Program-made: the position numbers and the translations under genes
The notes under the pieces: model-generated
The model's input: only the letters and a program-made list of their open reading frames with translations
Told to the model about the DNA's origin: nothing
Databases searched by the model: none
Assembly (NCBI GenBank): GCA_963210315.1
Contig: OY723278.1
Coordinates: forward strand, 1,116,001-1,180,000
From: Rhynchopus euleeides
Lineage: Eukaryota > Euglenozoa > Diplonemea > Diplonemida > Diplonemidae
Direction: 5' to 3'
Length of the DNA stretch: 64,000 bases
Shown: positions 1 to 10,124 of the stretch, in pieces
Layout of the letters: each line of letters opens with the position of its first letter
Numbering within the stretch: position 1 is the first letter of the stretch

Positions 1-670
1 CAACGTCGGTGATGGCGGAGTTCGCGAAGCTGACGTGGTCCACGAAGAACTCGCCGCCCCTCCCCCAGGGGGACCCGCCCAGGTGGTACTCCCCGATCGC
101 CATCCCACCGTACCTCGAGTTCTGACGCAGGTCCATTGCAACCTGCTCCTCCAGCACCACCTGCCCGTCAACCCACAGCCGCAGGGTCGTGCTGGCCGCC
201 GTATACGTCAGCATCACATGCGCCCACTCACCAATACGCAGCGTTGCCGAGCTCATTGCCCAGGTCACGAGGGTGCGGACCCCGACCCTCCCCGTCCCGT
301 CCACCCACACCCATGCACCCCAGGGGCCCCGGCTCCCGTCGGTGTCCTTGAAGGTGGCCCCGATTGCGAACAGCGCCCGCCCCCCGAACGACACAGGCTT
401 CACATGCCCGGCCATGGAGAAGTCCACGTTCCCTGTGGGTGCCCCGTTCGACGCCCCGAGGTTGATGAAGTCGCCAGAAAGCATGTGGTACGACTGCCCG
501 CACACGGCATCGGCACCGCTCCCGAGTGCGATCTGCTTCCCAGAGCTGGTCAGCCCGTAGGTGTCAGTTGCCGTCGGCCCGTCCAGCGTGTACTGCGAGT
601 AGATGCTCACCTGTGCTCCGGCACAGAGAGCGAGCACCGCTGCCACATGCGGCACCAGCCGCTGCTGCAT
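1..670 (-). CDS. Array copy 1 (partial): secreted LamG / HENFH metallopeptidase-like protein, N-terminal part
   Basis: This copy holds the ATG at 668-670 and about the first 223 codons, covering the signal peptide and most of the first LamG-like domain; the rest lies outside the window. It carries Val at residue 21 (GTG), shared only with copy 2, where copies 3-7 have Gly. The remainder of the visible reading frame is the same as in the complete copies. Full domain annotation is given for the copy at 2760-5399. Confidence 0.93.
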   Translation of the reverse strand, partial: MQQRLVPHVAAVLALCAGAQVSIYSQYTLDGPTATDTYGLTSSGKQIALGSGADAVCGQSYHMLSGDFINLGASNGAPTGNVDFSMAGHVKPVSFGGRALFAIGATFKDTDGSRGPWGAWVWVDGTGRVGVRTLVTWAMSSATLRIGEWAHVMLTYTAASTTLRLWVDGQVVLEEQVAMDLRQNSRYGGMAIGEYHLGGSPWGRGGEFFVDHVSFANSAITDV

Positions 671-2759
671 TGCAAACGGGGAAGGGGAGGGGGAAGGGGG
701 TGGGGGTGCAGGTGCGGGGTTGTGTGGTGAAGTCTGTTATGACAAGGTGGGTGGTGCATCATGCGATGTAATGCAGCGCAATGCAGTGCAGTGCAGTGCA
801 GCGCTACTGACGCGGGAGGCTCCCAAAGCTGAGAAATGGGATGTGGGTTGGGGCAGCCCAGTGTCAGCTGACGTACGATTTTCCGCACACAAGGCCATGT
901 GCGCTGTGTGTATGTGTGTGATTTGCTGCGGGGCTGCTCTCTGGCAACACCGGGCAATCACCACATTCAACAGGCTGTTTCTATGTCATGCGGGGTTGGT
1001 CCTCCACAAGCAGCCCAATAGGACTGAGGCAGGGGTTTGTGACCCAAACGTTCGTTCCTCTGTGGAGGTCGCAGGCCTGGCGGCACAGGCGGTCCTCCAC
1101 CCCGGGGTCACGAATGGGGGAGAGCACGGGGGGGCGGGACACCCCCACCCCAGGCAGCGCACGTGTAGTCGACAGCCGCCCTGCAGGACAGCAGGGCAGG
1201 CTGGTGTCTATGCGGCTGGGGAGGGGCGCTCATCCCATCCCATGCAGCAGCATCGGTCCCCCTCTCTCAGCAAGGGGGAAGCTATAGAATTGTAGTGCCA
1301 AAAGAACCGGCAGCAGGAAGAGGATTAAGAGGGGGAAAAGGGGGAAGGGGAAGAGGAAGCGACAAGGGAGAAGGGCATCGGGGCTCTGTCTGCCGTGTGG
1401 GCAGATGATGTTGGCCAGCAGGATGCGGAGGGATGGCCTTGGCAACAACGGAGATAGGTGCACACACTGCTGCTGCTGCTGCGGCCACCCAGCCCTGCTC
1501 CGTCGAAAAGGGATAAGCGGGCAGGGAGGGAGGGAGGGAGGGAGGGAGGGAGGGAGGGAGGGAGGGAGGGAGGGAGGGAGGGAGGGAGGGAGGGAGGGAG
1601 GGAGGGAGGGGGCAGGGTGCGATGGGGAACAGTTGATTAAAAAAGTTTTGGGGGAAGTCACCCTTTTCTTCAAAAGGGGCCATGTATGCGCATTCCCGCC
1701 CAGAAGACTTGGAGGTGTATTCTCTGTTTGCACGAACGGCACTGGCGCATGTGGCCAAGAACCGAACGCCGACATGAGTCGTTGAGGTTTGAAGGTATAG
1801 ATGGTCTATCTCGAACAAAACCTCGAACAAAGATCGACCTCCTGCGTCATAGTTGCTGGTGGGTGGCGCGAGGGGACGGGGGCAGGGAAGGGAGGGGGGT
1901 AAAAGAAAAAGCGCAACGCGGTCAAAGAGTGAAACAAAAAGAGCAGGGCAGCAATACCAGGGGGGTGCAAAGGTTATGCCACACATACACAAGAGGACAT
2001 AGTGTACCGTTGCACAAGAGAAGCAACCCCGTGGACTACCCACAAAACCGCAACAGCCACTGTGTTGCATAAACCGGGCGCCTGTCAAATGCAGCCCGGG
2101 GGATGATGTGATATGTTCAAGGTGGTCCGTAAAACAAACTACGGATGAGGGGGTGCACCGAGAGATCCAGGGAGAGGAGAGGCTCCAAAAAAGCTGGTGT
2201 GCCCCTCGGGACTCTGGGCGGAGGAGAGGGTGTGACACCCCCATTGTGTTTAAAAAAAATGCAAAGAGTAGATCAAAGGCAGGTCGTGGGCACTGTGAGT
2301 CACAGAAGCATAGGTCCTGCTGGCTCACAGGGGCCACGACAAACTGGCGACGGGTGTCGGTCGCTTCGAGGGCCACGCGACACCTTTTTTTAAACATCGG
2401 ATATCCGCCTTACATCTGCGCAGTGCAGGAAAGGAGAGGGGTTGTATACCCCGCGCAGAAAAGAGCAACATAGACGATTCACACATTGGCCAGCCCCCGT
2501 GCCCAGACCCTGGCTGTGCACATTTGGCTGGATGTAGAGCCATCTATTAATTCCGTTTATGATTCTGTTTCCGTTAGGCTTCTCGTGATTATTATTACTT
2601 TTGCCAAGCCCCGCCATAGCGGAAGGACCGCCGTGGGAAGGACAGCAACTGTTCCCACTCTGCGTGCATCGGAATGTCCTATTTCCGCCGGTTCAGGACC
2701 TCACCAAATACCAGCAACCAGCGGAATCGCCATGGAAAGAGGACACACCCTGCAACCCC
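671..2759. other. Array spacer 1 (2089 bp), no gene recognised
   Basis: This intergenic spacer separates the start of copy 1 from the stop of copy 2. Listed from the gene start outward it holds a purine-rich tract (pyrimidine-rich on the coding strand), a short TGCAG repeat near 782-801, the 82 bp segment (972-1053) that is missing from spacer 3, a (CTG)5 run, an (AGGG)n microsatellite, and a small perfect hairpin (TCCGTA 2126-2131 with TACGGA 2140-2145). Frames of 120-390 codons cross it, but they run through the (AGGG)n tract, change frame with its length and resemble no protein, so I do not call them. I see no 5S rRNA, U6 or spliced-leader sequence. Confidence 0.85.
1523..1612 (+). repeat. 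(AGGG)n microsatellite, spacer 1, 90 bp
   Basis: This is an uninterrupted AGGG tetranucleotide tract. Lengths in the six spacers are 90, 86, 120, 54, 126 and 74 bp, making it the main source of unit-length variation. It is strongly purine-rich on one strand and could form triplex or G-quadruplex structures. Confidence 0.97.
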
Positions 2760-5399
2760 TCACGCCTGCGGGCTGATCAGGTAGTCGTATGTGTAAGCCA
2801 GGAACTCGTTGAACTTCGTCGATGGCGTGTTGGCCACAACCAGGTACAGCTTCTCCCCTGCAGCAGCACCCACTGTCACCGTCACAGGCACCCCCGCAGT
2901 GGTGACCGGCAGCTTGTGGTACGTGCGCGTCCCCGTCTGTGCGTTGTACACCACTGCCTGCGCCCGGAACTCCGAGTACGACGGGTTGGTTGTGGATGGC
3001 TTGATCCCAACCTGGTATGTGGCGTCGGCCGTGACATCCACCTCGTACGCGTTGTATGCCCAGTCACCGATCTTGTAGCGGTCCGGCACAGCCACCCACG
3101 CCGCGCCCGTCCCGCCCGCGCTGTAGAACTCTGTGATCTTGTTGTCCACCTCCGAGTCCGGGAGCGGGGTCGCGGCATTCTTGTTGTTGTTGTTCATGCG
3201 GTTGAAGGACCCGATCTCGGAGGCCAGGAATGTCTCGGCGTAGTCCATGTCCCACGTCGTCACACGTGCCGCAAAGTCGCTGAACACATCGCGCATGTCG
3301 AACCCGGCATCCCGCAGCGTCGTGTACATCCCCTCCGCAGGGGTGCCGCTGATCGGGGCCAGCCCGAGCACCGCGCGGCTGTACACCTTCCCGATGAAGA
3401 AGCCGTCCCCCAGCACGTGGTGCGTGACGTACCACTCCCAGATGGACGCCCCGTACTGGTGGCCCCCCTTCGAGAAGTCAATGATCCCGTCCTCAAACAC
3501 CGAGCTCTGCGTGGTCCACAGCGCCAGCTGCGGCTGCAGCGTGTACATCCCGAGGATCGTGTCGTATGCGGTCGGCTTCTGCGCGAACGCCCCCCACGAT
3601 GCGGTCGACTCGGCCAGGAACTTCGTGTTCCCCCCGGTGCGTGACTGGTACGAGTGGAAGTTCTCGTGCAGCACGTACTGGTTCCACGGGCTCTCAAAGT
3701 TGAACTTGCTGACCCACGACCTGCGGTACCCCTCGGACAGGAGCACGGTGCGCGCCTTCGCAAGCTCAGCGCACAGCCCCCCGTGCACGTACATCCCGGC
3801 CTCCATCACGTTGTGCTCCCACACCATGTCGTGCCCGGACAGCTGGTACTCGAAGCTCTCCTGCGTCGTGTCCACCACCCCGGCAGGCCAGTAGATGCAG
3901 TAGTACACCCCGCACAGGTAGTTCGGGTACTCTGCGTCCGGCACCGCCATGCTGAGCGCGCTGCCGCAGTCGTCCCCCAGCCCCGAGATCTCCGCTGCTG
4001 CCAGCGCCCTCTCGTACACACGCACGTCCCACACCTTCCCGGCGTAGCGCCCGACCGTCAGCACACCGCCCAGCGCCGCCGGCGCGACGCTGAGGCTCTG
4101 CTCCACACTGTGCCCGTTCACAACCACGATGATGCTGTCGCTGAAGAGCTGCACGACGGCGTGGTTGCAGCTGCGGTGGAGGAGCTCCTGGGCACTGGGC
4201 ACCGTCGTCCCCCCCACCGTCACGGAGAGCTTCCCGCCCACCTCCGCCACCACCAGCGTCCCGAAGGTCAGCACCGTCCCGCTCTGGCCGGCCGCTGTCG
4301 GCATCAGCTTGAAGGACAGCGTGGCTGCCGGTGCCACCGCCTGCTGGCCAAAATCCACCCGCACCACCTTGTCCGTCATGTACACCGTGCTCTCGTACGG
4401 GAAGACGTCCGCGCTCCTGTCGTTCGCCACAAGGTCCACCGTCACGGGGTGCTGGTTCCCCGACAGGTCTGCGTACGCAAACTGAAGCGGCACATAGGCA
4501 GCCAGGCTGTCCACCGGCCCTTTCCCGAGGGACTCCAGCGAGCAGGTGGCCTCGCAGCGCCCGAACGAACACGTCTCCCCAGCAGCACACACCCCGCAGT
4601 TGACTGTGTTGCCATTGCCGTCGCGAATCGCACCGCACACAGCCCCCTTCTGTGCGCACAGCGCGGCGATGTTCGTCGTGGGAACGGGCGTCGGCGCCAC
4701 AGTCACCACACATGGCGCCATTGCGTCGGCAACGTCGGTGATGGCGGAGTTCGCGAAGCTGACGTGGTCCACGAAGAACTCGCCGCCCCTCCCCCAGGGG
4801 GACCCGCCCAGGTGGTACTCCCCGATCGCCATCCCACCGTACCTCGAGTTCTGACGCAGGTCCATTGCAACCTGCTCCTCCAGCACCACCTGCCCGTCAA
4901 CCCACAGCCGCAGGGTCGTGCTGGCCGCCGTATACGTCAGCATCACATGCGCCCACTCACCAATACGCAGCGTTGCCGAGCTCATTGCCCAGGTCACGAG
5001 GGTGCGGACCCCGACCCTCCCCGTCCCGTCCACCCACACCCATGCACCCCAGGGGCCCCGGCTCCCGTCGGTGTCCTTGAAGGTGGCCCCGATTGCGAAC
5101 AGCGCCCGCCCCCCGAACGACACAGGCTTCACATGCCCGGCCATGGAGAAGTCCACGTTCCCTGTGGGTGCCCCGTTCGACGCCCCGAGGTTGATGAAGT
5201 CGCCAGAAAGCATGTGGTACGACTGCCCGCACACGGCATCGGCACCGCTCCCGAGTGCGATCTGCTTCCCAGAGCTGGTCAGCCCGTAGGTGTCAGTTGC
5301 CGTCGGCCCGTCCAGCGTGTACTGCGAGTAGATGCTCACCTGTGCTCCGGCACAGAGAGCGAGCACCGCTGCCACATGCGGCACCAGCCGCTGCTGCAT
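2760..5399 (-). CDS. Array copy 2: secreted LamG-LamG protein with HENFH zinc-metallopeptidase-like domain (879 aa)
   Basis: This is the first complete copy, running from ATG at 5397-5399 to TGA at 2760-2762 with no intron. Residues 1-20 form a signal peptide (basic start, Ala/Leu-rich core, AGAQ). Residues ~25-225 look like a LamG/concanavalin-type domain (WVDGTGRVGV, LRLWVDGQVV). A Pro/Thr linker leads to a Cys-rich module at 248-286 (C248, 255, 268, 271, 277, 282, 286). A second LamG-like stretch spans ~295-480. At 578-582 sits HENFH, an HExxH zinc motif, followed by E597 in FLAESTA, as in gluzincin-type peptidases. The surrounding ~490-760 resembles the DUF6055 family from memory, which an HMM search should test. 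Residues ~780-879 look like a beta-sandwich. I infer an extracellular or lysosomal hydrolase that binds glycans; substrate unknown. This copy has V21. Confidence 0.92.
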   Translation of the reverse strand: MQQRLVPHVAAVLALCAGAQVSIYSQYTLDGPTATDTYGLTSSGKQIALGSGADAVCGQSYHMLSGDFINLGASNGAPTGNVDFSMAGHVKPVSFGGRALFAIGATFKDTDGSRGPWGAWVWVDGTGRVGVRTLVTWAMSSATLRIGEWAHVMLTYTAASTTLRLWVDGQVVLEEQVAMDLRQNSRYGGMAIGEYHLGGSPWGRGGEFFVDHVSFANSAITDVADAMAPCVVTVAPTPVPTTNIAALCAQKGAVCGAIRDGNGNTVNCGVCAAGETCSFGRCEATCSLESLGKGPVDSLAAYVPLQFAYADLSGNQHPVTVDLVANDRSADVFPYESTVYMTDKVVRVDFGQQAVAPAATLSFKLMPTAAGQSGTVLTFGTLVVAEVGGKLSVTVGGTTVPSAQELLHRSCNHAVVQLFSDSIIVVVNGHSVEQSLSVAPAALGGVLTVGRYAGKVWDVRVYERALAAAEISGLGDDCGSALSMAVPDAEYPNYLCGVYYCIYWPAGVVDTTQESFEYQLSGHDMVWEHNVMEAGMYVHGGLCAELAKARTVLLSEGYRRSWVSKFNFESPWNQYVLHENFHSYQSRTGGNTKFLAESTASWGAFAQKPTAYDTILGMYTLQPQLALWTTQSSVFEDGIIDFSKGGHQYGASIWEWYVTHHVLGDGFFIGKVYSRAVLGLAPISGTPAEGMYTTLRDAGFDMRDVFSDFAARVTTWDMDYAETFLASEIGSFNRMNNNNKNAATPLPDSEVDNKITEFYSAGGTGAAWVAVPDRYKIGDWAYNAYEVDVTADATYQVGIKPSTTNPSYSEFRAQAVVYNAQTGTRTYHKLPVTTAGVPVTVTVGAAAGEKLYLVVANTPSTKFNEFLAYTYDYLISPQA

Positions 5400-5406
5400 T
5401 GCAAAC

Positions 5407-5436
5407 GGGGAAGGGGAGGGGGAAGGGGGTGGGGGT
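5407..5436 (-). promoter_or_regulatory. Pyrimidine-rich tract just upstream of the array gene start
   Basis: On the coding strand a C/T-rich tract lies 8-37 nt before the ATG and recurs in every copy (for example 678-707 and 10132-10161). It could be 5'UTR, a core-promoter element or a trans-splice polypyrimidine tract. No AG dinucleotide lies between it and the ATG, which weakens the last option. Confidence 0.35.
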
Positions 5437-6251
5437 GCAGGTGCGGGGTTGTGTGGTGAAGTCTGTTATGACAAGGTGGGTGGTGCATCATGCGATGTAA
5501 TGCAGCGCAATGCAGTGCAGTGCAGTGCAGCGCTACTGACGCGGGAGGCTCCCAAAGCTGAGAAATGGGATGTGGGTTGGGGCAGCCCAGTGTCAGCTGA
5601 CGTACGATTTTCCGCACACAAGGCCATGTGCGCTGTGTGTATGTGTGTGATTTGCTGCGGGGCTGCTCTCTGGCAACACCGGGCAATCACCACATTCAAC
5701 AGGCTGTTTCTATGTCATGCGGGGTTGGTCCTCCACAAGCAGCCCAATAGGACTGAGGCAGGGGTTTGTGACCCAAACGTTCGTTCCTCTGTGGAGGTCG
5801 CAGGCCTGGCGGCACAGGCGGTCCTCCACCCCGGGGTCACGAATGGGGGAGAGCACGGGGGGGCGGGACACCCCCACCCCAGGCAGCGCACGTGTAGTCG
5901 ACAGCCGCCCTGCAGGACAGCAGGGCAGGCTGGTGTCTATGCGGCTGGGGAGGGGCGCTCATCCCATCCCATGCAGCAGCATCGGTCCCCCTCTCTCAGC
6001 AAGGGGGAAGCTATAGAATTGTAGTGCCAAAAGAACCGGCAGCAGGAAGAGGATTAAGAGGGGGAAAAGGGGGAAGGGGAAGAGGAAGCGACAAGGGAGA
6101 AGGGCATCGGGGCTCTGTCTGCCGTGTGGGCAGATGATGTTGGCCAGCAGGATGCGGAGGGATGGCCTTGGCAACAACGGAGATAGGTGCACACACTGCT
6201 GCTGCTGCTGCGGCCACCCAGCCCTGCTCCGTCGAAAAGGGATAAGCGGGC

Positions 6252-6337
6252 AGGGAGGGAGGGAGGGAGGGAGGGAGGGAGGGAGGGAGGGAGGGAGGGA
6301 GGGAGGGAGGGAGGGAGGGAGGGAGGGAGGGAGGGGG
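6252..6337 (+). repeat. (AGGG)n microsatellite, spacer 2, 86 bp
   Basis: Uninterrupted AGGG tract, one unit shorter than in spacer 1. Confidence 0.97.
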
Positions 6338-7484
6338 CAGGGTGCGATGGGGAACAGTTGATTAAAAAAGTTTTGGGGGAAGTCACCCTTTTCTTCAAAA
6401 GGGGCCATGTATGCGCATTCCCGCCCAGAAGACTTGGAGGTGTATTCTCTGTTTGCACGAACGGCACTGGCGCATGTGGCCAAGAACCGAACGCCGACAT
6501 GAGTCGTTGAGGTTTGAAGGTATAGATGGTCTATCTCGAACAAAACCTCGAACAAAGATCGACCTCCTGCGTCATAGTTGCTGGTGGGTGGCGCGAGGGG
6601 ACGGGGGCAGGGAAGGGAGGGGGGTAAAAGAAAAAGCGCAACGCGGTCAAAGAGTGAAACAAAAAGAGCAGGGCAGCAATACCAGGGGGGTGCAAAGGTT
6701 ATGCCACACATACACAAGAGGACATAGTGTACCGTTGCACAAGAGAAGCAACCCCGTGGACTACCCACAAAACCGCAACAGCCACTGTGTTGCATAAACC
6801 GGGCGCCTGTCAAATGCAGCCCGGGGGATGATGTGATATGTTCAAGGTGGTCCGTAAAACAAACTACGGATGAGGGGGTGCACCGAGAGATCCAGGGAGA
6901 GGAGAGGCTCCAAAAAAGCTGGTGTGCCCCTCGGGACTCTGGGCGGAGGAGAGGGTGTGACACCCCCATTGTGTTTAAAAAAAATGCAAAGAGTAGATCA
7001 AAGGCAGGTCGTGGGCACTGTGAGTCACAGAAGCATAGGTCCTGCTGGCTCACAGGGGCCACGACAAACTGGCGACGGGTGTCGGTCGCTTCGAGGGCCA
7101 CGCGACACCTTTTTTTAAACATCGGATATCCGCCTTACATCTGCGCAGTGCAGGAAAGGAGAGGGGTTGTATACCCCGCGCAGAAAAGAGCAACATAGAC
7201 GATTCACACATTGGCCAGCCCCCGTGCCCAGACCCTGGCTGTGCACATTTGGCTGGATGTAGAGCCATCTATTAATTCCGTTTATGATTCTGTTTCCGTT
7301 AGGCTTCTCGTGATTATTATTACTTTTGCCAAGCCCCGCCATAGCGGAAGGACCGCCGTGGGAAGGACAGCAACTGTTCCCACTCTGCGTGCATCGGAAT
7401 GTCCTATTTCCGCCGGTTCAGGACCTCACCAAATACCAGCAACCAGCGGAATCGCCATGGAAAGAGGACACACCCTGCAACCCC

Positions 7485-10124
7485 TCACGCCTGCGGGCTG
7501 ATCAGGTAGTCGTATGTGTAAGCCAGGAACTCGTTGAACTTCGTCGATGGCGTGTTGGCCACAACCAGGTACAGCTTCTCCCCTGCAGCAGCACCCACTG
7601 TCACCGTCACAGGCACCCCCGCAGTGGTGACCGGCAGCTTGTGGTACGTGCGCGTCCCCGTCTGTGCGTTGTACACCACTGCCTGCGCCCGGAACTCCGA
7701 GTACGACGGGTTGGTTGTGGATGGCTTGATCCCAACCTGGTATGTGGCGTCGGCCGTGACATCCACCTCGTACGCGTTGTATGCCCAGTCACCGATCTTG
7801 TAGCGGTCCGGCACAGCCACCCACGCCGCGCCCGTCCCGCCCGCGCTGTAGAACTCTGTGATCTTGTTGTCCACCTCCGAGTCCGGGAGCGGGGTCGCGG
7901 CATTCTTGTTGTTGTTGTTCATGCGGTTGAAGGACCCGATCTCGGAGGCCAGGAATGTCTCGGCGTAGTCCATGTCCCACGTCGTCACACGTGCCGCAAA
8001 GTCGCTGAACACATCGCGCATGTCGAACCCGGCATCCCGCAGCGTCGTGTACATCCCCTCCGCAGGGGTGCCGCTGATCGGGGCCAGCCCGAGCACCGCG
8101 CGGCTGTACACCTTCCCGATGAAGAAGCCGTCCCCCAGCACGTGGTGCGTGACGTACCACTCCCAGATGGACGCCCCGTACTGGTGGCCCCCCTTCGAGA
8201 AGTCAATGATCCCGTCCTCAAACACCGAGCTCTGCGTGGTCCACAGCGCCAGCTGCGGCTGCAGCGTGTACATCCCGAGGATCGTGTCGTATGCGGTCGG
8301 CTTCTGCGCGAACGCCCCCCACGATGCGGTCGACTCGGCCAGGAACTTCGTGTTCCCCCCGGTGCGTGACTGGTACGAGTGGAAGTTCTCGTGCAGCACG
8401 TACTGGTTCCACGGGCTCTCAAAGTTGAACTTGCTGACCCACGACCTGCGGTACCCCTCGGACAGGAGCACGGTGCGCGCCTTCGCAAGCTCAGCGCACA
8501 GCCCCCCGTGCACGTACATCCCGGCCTCCATCACGTTGTGCTCCCACACCATGTCGTGCCCGGACAGCTGGTACTCGAAGCTCTCCTGCGTCGTGTCCAC
8601 CACCCCGGCAGGCCAGTAGATGCAGTAGTACACCCCGCACAGGTAGTTCGGGTACTCTGCGTCCGGCACCGCCATGCTGAGCGCGCTGCCGCAGTCGTCC
8701 CCCAGCCCCGAGATCTCCGCTGCTGCCAGCGCCCTCTCGTACACACGCACGTCCCACACCTTCCCGGCGTAGCGCCCGACCGTCAGCACACCGCCCAGCG
8801 CCGCCGGCGCGACGCTGAGGCTCTGCTCCACACTGTGCCCGTTCACAACCACGATGATGCTGTCGCTGAAGAGCTGCACGACGGCGTGGTTGCAGCTGCG
8901 GTGGAGGAGCTCCTGGGCACTGGGCACCGTCGTCCCCCCCACCGTCACGGAGAGCTTCCCGCCCACCTCCGCCACCACCAGCGTCCCGAAGGTCAGCACC
9001 GTCCCGCTCTGGCCGGCCGCTGTCGGCATCAGCTTGAAGGACAGCGTGGCTGCCGGTGCCACCGCCTGCTGGCCAAAATCCACCCGCACCACCTTGTCCG
9101 TCATGTACACCGTGCTCTCGTACGGGAAGACGTCCGCGCTCCTGTCGTTCGCCACAAGGTCCACCGTCACGGGGTGCTGGTTCCCCGACAGGTCTGCGTA
9201 CGCAAACTGAAGCGGCACATAGGCAGCCAGGCTGTCCACCGGCCCTTTCCCGAGGGACTCCAGCGAGCAGGTGGCCTCGCAGCGCCCGAACGAACACGTC
9301 TCCCCAGCAGCACACACCCCGCAGTTGACTGTGTTGCCATTGCCGTCGCGAATCGCACCGCACACAGCCCCCTTCTGTGCGCACAGCGCGGCGATGTTCG
9401 TCGTGGGAACGGGCGTCGGCGCCACAGTCACCACACATGGCGCCATTGCGTCGGCAACGTCGGTGATGGCGGAGTTCGCGAAGCTGACGTGGTCCACGAA
9501 GAACTCGCCGCCCCTCCCCCAGGGGGACCCGCCCAGGTGGTACTCCCCGATCGCCATCCCACCGTACCTCGAGTTCTGACGCAGGTCCATTGCAACCTGC
9601 TCCTCCAGCACCACCTGCCCGTCAACCCACAGCCGCAGGGTCGTGCTGGCCGCCGTATACGTCAGCATCACATGCGCCCACTCACCAATACGCAGCGTTG
9701 CCGAGCTCATTGCCCAGGTCACGAGGGTGCGGACCCCGACCCTCCCCGTCCCGTCCACCCACACCCATGCACCCCAGGGGCCCCGGCTCCCGTCGGTGTC
9801 CTTGAAGGTGGCCCCGATTGCGAACAGCGCCCGCCCCCCGAACGACACAGGCTTCACATGCCCGGCCATGGAGAAGTCCACGTTCCCTGTGGGTGCCCCG
9901 TTCGACGCCCCGAGGTTGATGAAGTCGCCAGAAAGCATGTGGTACGACTGCCCGCACACGGCATCGGCACCGCTCCCGAGTGCGATCTGCTTCCCAGAGC
10001 TGGTCAGCCCGTAGGTGTCAGTTGCCGTCGGCCCGTCCAGCGTGTACTGCGAGTAGATGCTCCCCTGTGCTCCGGCACAGAGAGCGAGCACCGCTGCCAC
10101 ATGCGGCACCAGCCGCTGCTGCAT
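7485..10124 (-). CDS. Array copy 3: secreted LamG-LamG / HENFH metallopeptidase-like protein (879 aa)
   Basis: Complete intronless copy with the same domain order as copy 2. The protein differs from copy 2 only at residue 21, which is Gly (GGG) instead of Val (GTG), at the predicted end of the signal peptide. The HENFH and downstream Glu are intact, so it should be functional if copy 2 is. Its downstream neighbour is copy 2, its upstream neighbour copy 4, both in the same direction. Confidence 0.92.
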   Translation of the reverse strand: MQQRLVPHVAAVLALCAGAQGSIYSQYTLDGPTATDTYGLTSSGKQIALGSGADAVCGQSYHMLSGDFINLGASNGAPTGNVDFSMAGHVKPVSFGGRALFAIGATFKDTDGSRGPWGAWVWVDGTGRVGVRTLVTWAMSSATLRIGEWAHVMLTYTAASTTLRLWVDGQVVLEEQVAMDLRQNSRYGGMAIGEYHLGGSPWGRGGEFFVDHVSFANSAITDVADAMAPCVVTVAPTPVPTTNIAALCAQKGAVCGAIRDGNGNTVNCGVCAAGETCSFGRCEATCSLESLGKGPVDSLAAYVPLQFAYADLSGNQHPVTVDLVANDRSADVFPYESTVYMTDKVVRVDFGQQAVAPAATLSFKLMPTAAGQSGTVLTFGTLVVAEVGGKLSVTVGGTTVPSAQELLHRSCNHAVVQLFSDSIIVVVNGHSVEQSLSVAPAALGGVLTVGRYAGKVWDVRVYERALAAAEISGLGDDCGSALSMAVPDAEYPNYLCGVYYCIYWPAGVVDTTQESFEYQLSGHDMVWEHNVMEAGMYVHGGLCAELAKARTVLLSEGYRRSWVSKFNFESPWNQYVLHENFHSYQSRTGGNTKFLAESTASWGAFAQKPTAYDTILGMYTLQPQLALWTTQSSVFEDGIIDFSKGGHQYGASIWEWYVTHHVLGDGFFIGKVYSRAVLGLAPISGTPAEGMYTTLRDAGFDMRDVFSDFAARVTTWDMDYAETFLASEIGSFNRMNNNNKNAATPLPDSEVDNKITEFYSAGGTGAAWVAVPDRYKIGDWAYNAYEVDVTADATYQVGIKPSTTNPSYSEFRAQAVVYNAQTGTRTYHKLPVTTAGVPVTVTVGAAAGEKLYLVVANTPSTKFNEFLAYTYDYLISPQA

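Larger units (their letters stand above)
5400..7484. other. Array spacer 2 (2085 bp), no gene recognised
   Basis: Same organisation as spacer 1. It differs in length by 4 bp, which is one AGGG unit fewer. The 82 bp segment absent from spacer 3 is present here at 5701-5782. Confidence 0.85.

Noticed and set aside
1282-2397. 359-387-codon minus-strand frame in each spacer with PPSLPPSL repeats
   Set aside because: The repeat is the translated (AGGG)n tract, the downstream frame changes with tract length between copies, and nothing resembles a protein.
3654-5459. 601-codon plus-strand frame (and its copies) rich in His, Arg, Val
   Set aside because: It is the antisense shadow of the 879-codon gene; GC-rich third positions of the true gene suppress stops on the other strand.
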